Assembly (NCBI RefSeq): GCF_029227915.1
Contig: NC_079888.1
Location: 24,780,001-24,844,000 of the forward strand
Origin: Hydractinia symbiolongicarpus
Lineage: Eukaryota; Cnidaria; Hydrozoa; Anthoathecata; Hydractiniidae
DNA length: 64,000 nt
Direction of reading: 5' to 3'
The notes below the pieces were generated by a model. The model was not told the origin of the DNA. It was given only the letters and a program-made list of their open reading frames with translations, and ran no database searches. Position numbers and translations under genes: made by a program. This document shows positions 51,666-62,196 of the stretch, piece by piece. How positions within the stretch are numbered: position 1 is the first letter of the stretch; each line of letters starts with the position of its first letter.

Positions 51666-54600
51666 ATGAGACTTGTAGTTTTCAAAAATGTTTTCATTTT
51701 TGATGAGACGCTGAATAAGAGAAGTTTAATCGCCGGCAAACGAAAACCTGCAATTTCCCGTAAATCCCGAACTCGGCCCGTATATTCAAAAGTATACAAA
51801 GAAAGTACCCAGGGAGTAAACTCATTTCCCAAACGATTTTTTAAATTTATATTTTACCACTAAAGCCCATGAGACTTGTAGTTTTTAAAAATGTTTTCAT
51901 TTTCGATGAGACGCTGAATAAAAGAAGTTTAATCGCCGGCAAAAGAAAACCTGCGATTTCCCGTAAATCACGGACTCCACCCGTATAGTCAAAAGTATAC
52001 AAAGAAAGTACCCAGGGTGTAAACTCATTTCCCGAACGATTTTTTAAATTATTATTTCACCACTATAACGCATGAGACTTGTAGTTTTCAAAAATGTTTT
52101 CATTTTTGATGAGACGCTGAATAAAAGAAGTTTAATCGCCGGCAAACGAAAACCTGCGATTTCCCGTAAATCCCGGACTCAGCCCGTATAGTCAAAAGTA
52201 TACAAAGAAAGTACCCAGGGAGTAAACTCATTTCCCAAACGATTATTTAAATTATTATTTCACCACTAAAGCCCATGAGACTTGTAGTTTTTAAAAATGT
52301 TTTCATTTTTGATGAGACGCAGAATAAGAGAAGTTTAATCGCCGGCAAACGAAAACCCGCGATTTCCCGTAAATCCCGGACTCGGCCCGTATAGTCAAAA
52401 GTATACAAGGAAAGTACCCAGTGAGTAAACTCATTTCCCGAACGAATTTTTAAATTATTTTTTCACCACTAAAATGCATGAGACTTGTAGTTTTCAGAAA
52501 TGTTTTCATTTTTGATGAGACGCTTAATGAAAGTGGTTTAATCGCCGGCAAACGAAAAACCGCGATTTCCCGTAAATCCCGGCTTGGCCCGTATAGTCAA
52601 AAGTATACAAATAAAGTACCCAGGGAGTAAACTCATTTCCCCGAACGATTTTTTGAATTATTTTTTCACCACTAAAACGCATGAGACTTGTAGTTTTCAA
52701 AAATGTTTTCATTTTTGATGAGACGCTGATTAAAAGAAGTTTAATCGCCGGCAAACGAAAACCTGCGATTTCCCGTAAATCCCGGACTCGGCCCGTATAG
52801 TCAAAAGTATACAAAGAAAGTACCCGGGGAGTAAACTCATTTCCCAAACGATTTTTTAAATTTATATTTTACCACTAAAGCCCATGAGACTTGTAGTTTT
52901 TAAAAATGTTTTCATTTTTGCTGAGACGCTGAATAAAAGAAGTTTAATCGCCGGCAAACGAAAACCCGCGATTTCCCGTAAATCCCGGTCTCGGCCCGTA
53001 TAGTCAAAAGTATACAAGGAAAGTACCCAGTGAGTAAACTCATTTCCCTAACGAATTTTTAAATTATTTTTTCACCACTAAAACGCATGAGACTTGTAGT
53101 TTTCAAAAATGTTTTCAATTTTGATGAGACACTGAATAAAAGAAGTTTAATCGCCGGCAAACGAAAACCTGCGGTTTTCCGTAAATCCCGGACTCGGCCC
53201 GTATAGTCAAAAGTATACGAAGAAAGTACCCAGGGTGTAAACTCATTTCCCGAACGATTTTTTAAATTATTTTTTCACCACTAAAACGCATGAGACTTGT
53301 AGTTTTCAAAAATGTTTTCATTTTCGATGAGACGCTGAATAAAAGAAGTTTAATCGCCGGCAAACGAAAACCTGCGACTTCCTGTAAATCCCGGACTCGG
53401 CCCGTATAGTCAAAAGTATACAAAGAAAGTACCCAGGGAGTAAACTCATTTCCCAAACGATTATTTAAATTATTATTTCAACACTAAAGCCCATGAGACT
53501 TGTAGTTTTTAAAAATGTTTTCATTTTTGATGAGACGCAGAATAAAAGAAGTTTAATCGCCGGCAAACGAAAACCCGCGATTTCCCGTAAATCCCGGACT
53601 CGGCCCGTATAGTCAAAAGTGTACAAGGAAAGTACCCAGTGAGTAAACTCATTTCCCGAAGGGATTTTTAAATTATTTTTTCACCACTAAAAGGCTTGAG
53701 ACTTGTAGTTTTCAAAAATGTTTTTATTTTTGATGAGACACTGAATAAAAGAAGTTTAATCGCCGGCAAACGAAAACCCGCGATTTCCCGTAAATCCCGG
53801 CTTGGCCCGTATAGTGAAAAGTATACAAAGAAAGTACCCAGGGAGTAAACTCATTTCCCCGAACGATTTTTTAAATTATTTTTTCACCACTAAAACGCAT
53901 GAGACTTGTAGTTTTCAAAAATGTTTTCATTTTTGATGAGACGCTGAATAAAATAAATTTAATCGCCGGCAAACGAAAACCCGCGATTTCCCGTAAATCC
54001 CGGGCTTGGCCCGTACAGTCAAAAGTATACAAAGAAAGTACCCAGGGTGTAAACTCATTTCCCGAACGATTTGTTAAATTATTTTTTCACCACTAAAAGG
54101 CATGAGACTTGTAGTTTTCAAAAATGTTTTCATTTTTGATGAGACGCTGAATAAAAGAAGTTTAATCGCCGGCAAACGAAATCCCGCGATTTCCCGTAAA
54201 TCCCGGGCTTGGCCCGTATAGTCGAATGTATACAAAGAAAGTACCCAGGAAGTAAACTCATTTCCCGAACGATTTTTTAAATTATTTTTTCACCACTAAA
54301 ACGCATGAGACTTGTAGTTTTCAAAAATGTTTTCATTTTTGATGAGACGCTGAATAAAAGAAGTTTAATCGCCGGCAAACGAAAACCTGCAATTTCCCGT
54401 AAATCCCGAACTCGGCCCGTATATTCAAAAGTATACAAAGAAAGTACCCAGGGAGTAAACTCATTTCCCAAACGATTTTTTAAATTTATATTTTACCACT
54501 AAAGCCCATGAGACTTGTAGTTTTTAAAAATGTTTTCATTTTTGATGAGACGCTGAATAAAAGAAGTTTAATCGCCGGCAAAAGAAAACCTGCGATTTCC

Positions 54601-57600
54601 CGTAAATCACGGACTCCACCCGTATAGTCAAAAGTATACAAAGAAAGTACCCAGGGTGTAAACTCATTTCCCGAACGATTTTTTAAATTATTATTTCACC
54701 ACTATAACGCATGAGACTTGTAGTTTTCAAAAATGTTTTCATTTTTGATGAGACGCTGAATAAAAGAAGTTTAATCGCCGGCAAACGAAAACCTGCGATT
54801 TCCCGTAAATCCCGGACTCAGCCCGTATAGTCAAAAGTATACAAAGAAAGTACCCAGGGAGTAAACTCATTTCCCAAACGATTATTTAAATTATTATTTC
54901 ACCACTAAAGCCCATGAGACTTGTAGTTTTTAAAAATGTTTTCATTTTTGATGAGACGCAGAATAAGAGAAGTTTAATCGCCGGCAAACGAAAACCCGCG
55001 ATTTCCCGTAAATCCCGGACTCGGCCCGTATAGTCAAAAGCATACAAGGAAAGTACCCAGTGAGTAAACTCATTTCCCGAACGAATTTTTAAATTATTTT
55101 TTCACCACTAAAATGCATGAGACTTGTAGTTTTCAGAAATGTTTTCATTTTTGATGAGACGCTTAATGAAAGTGGTTTAATCGCCGGCAAACGAAAAACC
55201 GCGATTTCCCGTAAATCCCGGCTTGGCCCGTATAGTCAAAAGTATACAAAGAAAGTACCCAGGGAGTAAACTCATTTCCCCGAACGATTTTTTGAATTAT
55301 TTTTTCACCACTAAAACGCATGAGACTTGTAGTTTTCAAAAATGTTTTCATTTTTGATGAGACGCTGATTAAAAGAAGTTTAATCGCCGGCAAACGAAAA
55401 CCTGCGATTTCCCGTAAATCCCGGACTCGGCCCGTATAGTCAAAAGTATACAAAGAAAGTACCCGGGGAGTAAACTCATTTCCCAAACGATTTTTTAAAT
55501 TTATATTTTACCACTAAAGCCCATGAGACTTGTAGTTTTTAAAAATGTTTTCATTTTTGCTGAGACGCTGAATAAAAGAAGTTTAATCGCCGGCAAACGA
55601 AAACCCGCGATTTCCCGTAAATCCCGGTCTCGGCCCGTATAGTCAAAAGTATACAAGGAAAGTACCCAGTGAGTAAACTCATTTCCCTAACGAATTTTTA
55701 AATTATTTTTTCACCACTAAAACGCATGAGACTTGTAGTTTTCAAAAATGTTTTCAATTTTGATGAGACACTGAATAAAAGAAGTTTAATCGCCGGCAAA
55801 CGAAAACCTGCGGTTTTCCGTAAATCCCGGACTCGGCCCGTATAGTCAAAAGTATACGAAGAAAGTACCCAGGGTGTAAACTCATTTCCCGAACGATTTT
55901 TTAAATTATTTTTTCACCACTAAAACGCATGAGACTTGTAGTTTTCAAAAATGTTTTCATTTTCGATGAGACGCTGAATAAAAGAAGTTTAATCGCCGGC
56001 AAACGAAAACCTGCGACTTCCCGTAAATCCCGGACTCGGCCCGTATAGTCAAAAGTATACAAAGAAAGTACCCAGGGAGTAAACTCATTTCCCAAACGAT
56101 TATTTAAATTATTATTTCAACACTAAAGCCCATGAGACTTGTAGTTTTTAAAAATGTTTTCATTTTTAATGAGACGCAGAATAAAAGAAGTTTAATCGCC
56201 GGCAAACGAAAACCCGCGATTTCCCGTAAATCCCGGACTCGGCCCGTATAGTCAAAAGTGTACAAGGAAAGTACCCAGTGAGTAAACTCATTTCCCGAAG
56301 GGATTTTTAAATTATTTTTTCACCACTAAAAGGCTTGAGACTTGTAGTTTTCAAAAATGTTTTTATTTTTGATGAGACACTGAATAAAAGAAGTTTAATC
56401 GCCGGCAAACGAAAACCCGCGATTTCCCGTAAATCGCGGCTTGGCCCGTATAGTCAAAAGTATACAAAGAAAGTACCCAGGGAGTAAACTCATTTCCCCG
56501 AACGATTTTTTAAATTATTTTTTCACCACTAAAACGCATGAGACTTGTAGTTTTCAAAAATGTTTTCATTTTTGATGAGACGCTGAATAAAATAAATTTA
56601 ATCGCCGGCAAACGAAAACCCGCGATTTCCCGTAAATCCCGGGCTTGGCCCGTACAGTCAAAAGTATACAAAGAAAGTACCCAGGGTGTAAACTCATTTC
56701 CCGAACGATTTGTTAAATTATTTTTTCACCACTAAAAGGCATGAGACTTGTAGTTTTCAAAAATGTTTTCATTTTTGATGAGACGCTGAATAAAAGAAGT
56801 TTAATCGCCGGCAAACGAAATCCCGCGATTTCCCGTAAATCCCGGGCTTGGCCCGTATAGTCGAATGTATACAAAGAAAGTACCCAGGAAGTAAACTCAT
56901 TTCCCGAACGATTTTTTAAATTATTTTTTCACCACTAAAACGCATGAGACTTGTAGTTTTCAAAAATGTTTTCATTTTTGATGAGACGCTTAATGAAAGA
57001 GGTTTAATCGCCGGCAAACGAAAACCCGCGATTTCCCGTAAATCCCGGACTCGGCCTGTAAAGTCAAAAGTATATAAAGAAAGTACCCAGGGAGTAAACT
57101 CATTTTCCGAACGATATTTTAATTCATTTTTTCACCACTAAAACGCATGAGACTTGTAGTTTTCAAAAATGTTTTCATTTTTGATGAGACGCTGAATAAA
57201 AGAAGTTTAATCGCCGGCAAACGAAAACCTGCAATTTCCCGTAAATCCCGAACTCGGCCCGTATATTCAAAAGTATACAAAGAAAGTACCCAGGGAGTAA
57301 ACTCATTTCCCAAACGATTTTTTAAATTTATATTTTACCACTAAAGCCCATGAGACTTGTAGTTTTTAAAAATGTTTTCATTTTTGATGAGACGCTGAAT
57401 AAAAGAAGTTTAATCGCCGGCAAAAGAAAACCTGCGATTTCCCGTAAATCACGGACTCCACCCGTATAGTCAAAAGTATACAAAGAAAGTACCCAGGGTG
57501 TAAACTCATTTCCCGAACGATTTTTTAAATTATTATTTCACCACTATAACGCATGAGACTTGTAGTTTTCAAAAATGTTTTCATTTTTGATGAGACGCTG

Positions 57601-58590
57601 AATAAAAGAAGTTTAATCGCCGGCAAACGAAAACCTGCGATTTCCCGTAAATCCCGGACTCAGCCCGTATAGTCAAAAGTATACAAAGAAAGTACCCAGG
57701 GAGTAAACTCATTTCCCAAACGATTATTTAAATTATTATTTCACCACTAAAGCCCATGAGACTTGTAGTTTTTAAAAATGTTTTCATTTTTGATGAGACG
57801 CAGAATAAGAGAAGTTTAATCGCCGGCAAACGAAAACCCGCGATTTCCCGTAAATCCCGGACTCGGCCCGTATAGTCAAAAGTATACAAGGAAAGTACCC
57901 AGTGAGTAAACTCATTTCCCGAACGAATTTTTAAATTATTTTTTCACCACTAAAATGCATGAGACTTGTAGTTTTCAGAAATGTTTTCATTTTTGATGAG
58001 ACGCTTAATGAAAGTGGTTTAATCGCCGGCAAACGAAAAACCGCGATTTCCCGTAAATCCCGGCTTGGCCCGTATAGTCAAAAGTATACAAAGAAAGTAC
58101 CCAGGGAGTAAACTCATTTCCCCGAACGATTTTTTGAATTATTTTTTCACCACTAAAACGCATGAGACTTGTAGTTTTCAAAAATGTTTTCATTTTTGAT
58201 GAGACGCTGATTAAAAGAAGTTTAATCGCCGGCAAACGAAAACCTGCGATTTCCCGTAAATCCCGGACTCGGCCCGTATAGTCAAAAGTATACAAAGAAA
58301 GTACCCGGGGAGTAAACTCATTTCCCAAACGATTTTTTAAATTTATATTTTACCACTAAAGCCCATGAGACTTGTAGTTTTTAAAAATGTTTTCATTTTT
58401 GCTGAGACGCTGAATAAAAGAAGTTTAATCGCCGGCAAACGAAAACCCGCGATTTCCCGTAAATCCCGGTCTCGGCCCGTATAGTCAAAAGTATACAAGG
58501 AAAGTACCCAGTGAGTAAACTCATTTCCCTAACGAATTTTTAAATTATTTTTTCACCACTAAAACGCATGAGACTTGTAGTTTTCAAAAA
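51666..58590 (+). repeat. HOR block: 13-mer of 2639 bp, about 2.7 copies with one extra monomer
   Basis: 51666-54304 and 54305-56943 match at 2639 bp. A C-type monomer (56944-57146) follows, and a third copy starts at 57147 (offset 2842, fourteen monomers) and runs to about 58930. Private shared variants include AATCACGGACTCCACCCG, CACTATAACGC, GACGCAGAATAAGAG, CTCATTTCCCCGAACG, GACGCTGATTAAAAG, TTTTTGCTGAGACGC and CAATTTTGATGAGACACTG. A 107-codon minus-strand frame in each copy (52524, 55163, 58005) comes from the extra C in TTTCCCCGAACG. Confidence 0.9.
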
Positions 58591-60606
58591 TGTTTTCAAT
58601 TTTGATGAGACACTGAATAAAAGAAGTTTAATCGCCGGCAAACGAAAACCTGCGGTTTTCCGTAAATCCCGGACTCGGCCCGTATAGTCAAAAGTATACG
58701 AAGAAAGTACCCAGGGTGTAAACTCATTTCCCGAACGATTTTTTAAATTATTTTTTCACCACTAAAACGCATGAGACTTGTAGTTTTCAAAAATGTTTTC
58801 ATTTTCGATGAGACGCTGAATAAAAGAAGTTTAATCGCCGGCAAACGAAAACCTGCGACTTCCCGTAAATCCCGGACTCGGCCCGTATAGTCAAAAGTAT
58901 ACAAAGAAAGTACCCAGGGAGTAAACTTATTTCCCCGAACGATTTTTTAAATTATTTTTTCACCACTAAAACGCATGAAACTTGTAGTTTTCAAAAATGT
59001 TTTCATTTTTGATGAGACGCTGAATAAAATAAATTTAATCGCCGGCAAACGAAAACCCGCAATTTCCCGTAAATCCCGGGCTTGGCCCGTACAGTCAAAA
59101 GTATACAAAGAAAGTACCCAGGGTGTAAACTCATTTCCCGAACGATTTGTTAAATTATTTTTTCACCACTAAAAGGCATGAGACTTGTAGTTTTCAAAAA
59201 TGTTTTCATTTTTGATGAGACGCTGAATAAAAGAAGTTTAATCGCCGGCAAACGAAAACCTGCGATTTCCCGTAAATCCCGGACTCGGCCCGTATAGTCA
59301 AAAGTATACAAAGAAAGTACCCGGGGAGTAAACTCATTTCCCAAACGATTTTTTAAATTTATATTTTACCACTAAAGCCCATGAGACTTGTAGTTTTTAA
59401 AAATGTTTTCATTTTTGCTGAGACGCTGAATAAAAGAAATTTAATCGCCGGCAAACGAAAACCCGCGATTTCCCGTAAATCCCGGACTCGGCCTGTAAAG
59501 TCAAAAGTATATAAAGAAAGTACCCAGGGAGTAAACTCATTTTCCGAACGATATTTTAATTCATTTTTTCACCACTAAAACGCATGACACTTGTAGTTTT
59601 CAAAAATGTTTTCAATTTTGATGAGACACTGAATAAAAGAAGTTTAATCGCCGGCAAACGAAAACCTGCGGTTTTCCGTAAATCCCGGACTCGGCCCGTA
59701 TAGTCAAAAGTATACGAAGAAAGTACCCAGGGTGTAAACTCATTTCCCGAACGATTTTTTAAATTATTTTTTCACCACTAAAACGCATGAGACTTGTAGT
59801 TTTCAAAAATGTTTTCATTTTCGATGAGACGCTGAATAAAAGAAGTTTAATCGCCGGCAAACGAAAACCTGCGACTTCCCGTAAATCCCGGACTCGGCCC
59901 GTATAGTCAAAAGTATACAAAGAAAGTACCCAGGGAGTAAACTTATTTCCCCGAACGATTTTTTAAATTATTTTTTCACCACTAAAACGCATGAAACTTG
60001 TAGTTTTCAAAAATGTTTTCATTTTTGATGAGACGCTGAATAAAATAAATTTAATCGCCGGCAAACGAAAACCCGCAATTTCCCGTAAATCCCGGGCTTG
60101 GCCCGTACAGTCAAAAGTATACAAAGAAAGTACCCAGGGTGTAAACTCATTTCCCGAACGATTTGTTAAATTATTTTTTCACCACTAAAAGGCATGAGAC
60201 TTGTAGTTTTCAAAAATGTTTTCATTTTTGATGAGACGCTGAATAAAAGAAGTTTAATCGCCGGCAAATGAAAACCTGCGATTTCCCGTAAATCCCGGAC
60301 TCGGCCCGTATAGTCAAAAGTATACAAAGAAAGTACCCGGGGAGTAAACTCATTTCCCAAACGATTTTTTAAATTTATATTTTACCACTAAAGCCCATGA
60401 GACTTGTAGTTTTTAAAAATGTTTTCATTTTTGCTGAGACGCTGAATAAAAGAAATTTAATCGCCGGCAAACGAAAACCCGCGATTTCCCGTAAATCCCG
60501 GACTCGGCCTGTAAAGTCAAAAGTATATAAAGAAAGTACCCAGGGAGTAAACTCATTTTCCGAACGATATTTTAATTCATTTTTTCACCACTAAAACGCA
60601 TGACAC
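58575..60606 (+). repeat. HOR block: 5-mer of 1016 bp, two copies
   Basis: About 58575-59590 and 59591-60606 match at 1016 bp. Shared markers are CAATTTTGATGAGACACTG (58598, 59614), GTATACGAAG, CTTATTTCCCCGAACG, CATGAAACTTG (58975, 59991), AAATAAATTTAATC, GGCCCGTACAGTC and ATTTGTTAAATT. Each ends in a chimeric monomer (59381, 60397) with a TTTTTGCTGAGACGC head and a C-type CCTGTAAAGTC tail. Confidence 0.9.
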
Positions 60607-60802
60607 TTGTAGTTTTCAAAAATGTTTTCATTTTTGATGAGACGCTGAATAAAAGAAGTTTAATCGCCGGCAAACGAAAACCTGCGATTTCCCGTAAATG
60701 CCGGACTCGGCCCGTATAGTCAAAAGTATACAAAGAAAGTACCCGGGGTGTAAACTCATTTCCCGAACGATTTTTTAAATTATTATTTCACCACTAAAGC
60801 CC

Positions 60803-61005
60803 ATGAGACTTGTAGTTTTTAAAAATGTTTTCATTTTTGATGAGACGCTTAATAAAAGAGGTTTAATCGCCGGCAAACGAAATCCCGCGATTTCCCGTAA
60901 ATCCCGGGCTTGGCCCGTATAGTCGAATGTATACAAAGAAAGTACCCAGGAAGTAAACTCATTTCCCGAACGATTTTTTAAATTATTTTTTCACCACTAA
61001 AACGC
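60803..61005 (+). repeat. Representative B-type monomer (CGAATG / CAGGAAG class)
   Basis: A 203-bp unit marked by CTTAATAAAAGAGG near phase 46, CGAAATCCCGCG, CCCGGGCTTGGCCCG, GTATAGTCGAATGTATAC and ACCCAGGAAG. The central CGGGC-TTG-GCCCG is a 5-bp inverted repeat that the ACTCGG classes lack, and TGTATACA forms an 8-bp palindrome. Many copies have CCTGGGCTTGG instead (for example 13565-13767), a CpG to TpG change. In the right half of the window B units usually precede a C-type or G/A-type unit. Confidence 0.85.
60914..60927 (-). other. CENP-B-box-like near match in B-type monomer (one base short)
   Basis: On the plus strand CCCG-TAT-AGT-CGAA resembles the complement of the CENP-B core (CCCG, two any, T, four any, CGAA), but the spacer between T and CGAA is three bases instead of four. 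It occurs only in units with TCGAATG (types B and E). In other types the position reads TCAAAAG and the CGAA half is absent. It does not meet the canonical consensus and may be chance. Confidence 0.2.
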
Positions 61006-61021
61006 ATGAGACTTGTAGTTT

Positions 61022-61043
61022 TCAAAAATGTTTTCATTTTTGA
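61022..61043. other. Perfect 9-bp dyad with TTTT loop (representative copy)
   Basis: TCAAAAATG, then TTTT, then CATTTTTGA, form a perfect 9-bp inverted repeat with a 4-base spacer at monomer phases 17-38. The same element is present intact in a large share of monomers, mainly types A, B in part, C and G. It is weakened in those with TTAAAAATG, CAGAAATG, CAAGAATG or AAAATATTTT. It could extrude a short cruciform, or act as an inverted-repeat protein site. No function is shown. Confidence 0.85.
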
Positions 61044-61132
61044 TGAGACGCTTAATGAAAGAGGTTTAATCGCCGGCAAACGAAAACCCGCGATTTCCCG
61101 TAAATCCCGGACTCGGCCTGTAAAGTCAAAAG

Positions 61133-61141
61133 TATATAAAG
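61133..61141 (+). other. TATA-like TATATAAAG in C-type monomer
   Basis: C-type monomers read AGTATATAAAGAAAG where others read AGTATACAAAGAAAG. The single C to T change makes an 8-base match to the TATA-box consensus TATAWAAR. It is present in essentially all C units of the window. No initiator, downstream gene or other promoter element is evident, so a promoter role is speculative. Confidence 0.25.
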
Positions 61142-61411
61142 AAAGTACCCAGGGAGTAAACTCATTTTCCGAACGATATTTTAATTCATTTTTTCACCAC
61201 TAAAACGCATGAGACTTGTAGTTTTCAAAAATGTTTTCATTTTTGATGAGACGCTGAATAAAAGAAGTTTAATCGCCGGCAAACGAAAACTTGCGATTTC
61301 CCGAAAATCCCGAACTCGGCCCGTATAGTCAAAAGTATACAAAGAAAGTACCCAGGGAGTAAACTCATTTCCCAAACGATTTTTTAAATTTATATTTTAC
61401 CACTAAAACGC

Positions 61412-61587
61412 ATGAGACTTTTAGAGACGCTGAATAAAAGAAGTTTAATCGCCGGCAAACGAAAACCTCTGATTTCCCGTAAATCCCGGACTCGGCCCGT
61501 ATGGTCAAAAGTATACAAAGAAAGTACCCGGGGTGTAAACTCATTTCCCGAACGATTTTTTAAATTATTATTTCACCACTAAAGCCC
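61412..61587 (+). repeat. Truncated 176-bp monomer lacking the dyad (copy 2)
   Basis: Same 27-bp deletion as at 51084, exactly 10328 bp away, with the same neighbours (GTATGGTC and CCTCTGATT in the same unit). The head reads ATGAGACTTTTAGAGACGCTG, so two bases differ next to the breakpoint. Shared flanks show that both copies descend from one deletion followed by block duplication. Confidence 0.92.
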
Positions 61588-61993
61588 ATGAGACTTGTAG
61601 TTTTTAAAAATGTTTTCATTTTTGATGAGACGCTTAATAAAAGAGGTTTAATCGCCGGCAAACGAAATCCCGCGATTTCCCGTAAATCCCGGGCTTGGCC
61701 CGTATAGTCGAATGTATACAAAGAAAGTACCCAGGAAGTAAACTCATTTCCCGAACGATTTTTTAAATTTTTTTTTCACCACTAAAACGCATGAGACTTG
61801 TAGTTTTGAAAAATGTTTTCACTCTTGATGAGACGCTTAATGAAAGAGGTTTAATCGCCGGCAAACGAAAACCCGCGATTTCCCGTAAATCCCGGACTCG
61901 GCCTGTAAAGTCAAAAGTATATAAAGAAAGTACCCAGGGAGTAAACTCATTTTCCGAACGATATTTTAATTCATTTTTTCACCACTAAAACGC

Positions 61994-62196
61994 ATGAGAC
62001 TTGTAGTTTTCAAAAATGTTTTCATTTTTGATGAGACGCTGAATAAAAGAAGTTTAATCGCCGGCAAACGAAAACCTGCGATTTCCCGTAAATCCCGGAC
62101 TCGGCCTGTATAGTCAAAAGTATACAAAGAAAGTACCCGGGGTGTAAACTCATTTCCCGAACGATTTTTTAAATTATTATTTCACCACTAAAGCCC
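61994..62196 (+). repeat. Representative A-type monomer (consensus-like)
   Basis: A 203-bp unit close to the window consensus. It has TTTTCAAAAATG in the head, GCTGAATAAAAGAAG at phases 45-59, AAACCTGCGA in the middle, CCCGGACTCGG, GTATAGTCAAAAGTATAC and an ACCCGGGGTG tail. It departs from most A units by CCTGTATAG instead of CCCGTATAG. A-type units are the most numerous class and fill the slots between the more diagnostic subfamilies. The tail at phases 141-152 varies: CCCGGGGTG, CCCAGGGTG or CCCAGGGAG. Confidence 0.85.

Larger units (their letters stand above)
61006..61208 (+). repeat. Representative C-type monomer (TATATAAAG class)
   Basis: A 203-bp unit marked by GCTTAATGAAAGAGG, CGGCCTGTAAAGTC, AGTATATAAAGAAAG and a GATATTTTAATTC tail. 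Other C units start at 376, 985, 2608, 4230, 16406, 18028 (with a 1-bp deletion near 18107), 19446, 22285, 24515, 26947, 29785, 30392, 32623, 34244, 41547, 47431, 50678, 51463, 56944, 61791 and 62400. The change of GTATAG to GTAAAG removes an in-frame stop, so each intact C unit shows a 65-codon reading frame ending in the TAA of CACCACTAA. No start context, codon bias or homology supports translation. Confidence 0.88.

Noticed and set aside
52524-52847. 107-codon minus-strand frames (also 55163, 58005 and 63461), a 102-codon one at 30655 and a 97-codon plus-strand frame at 46930
   Set aside because: They arise where a 1-bp indel (TTTCCCCGAACG) or a hybrid junction happens to join two monomer frames. 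The peptide is the same repeat translated twice, with no start-site or domain evidence.
58338-58362. Perfect yeast ARS consensus (ATTTATATTTT) in units with AAATTTATATTTTACC tails
   Set aside because: An 11-bp AT-rich match is expected by chance in such tails, it is present in one subfamily only, and nothing suggests a budding-yeast host.
60914-60927. True CENP-B box
   Set aside because: The spacing is one base short of the required pattern and no monomer subfamily that I read restores it. Kept only as a low-interest lead.
61035-61085. Hammerhead-ribozyme-like core (TTGATGAG followed later by CGAAA)
   Set aside because: The invariant C before TGATGA is T, and the sequences between TGATGAG and CGAAA cannot form stem II beyond the first pair. 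No stem III closes around it.
61133-61141. Functional promoter at TATATAAAG
   Set aside because: A single-base variant in an AT-rich context with no other promoter element or downstream gene. Reported only as a low-confidence motif.
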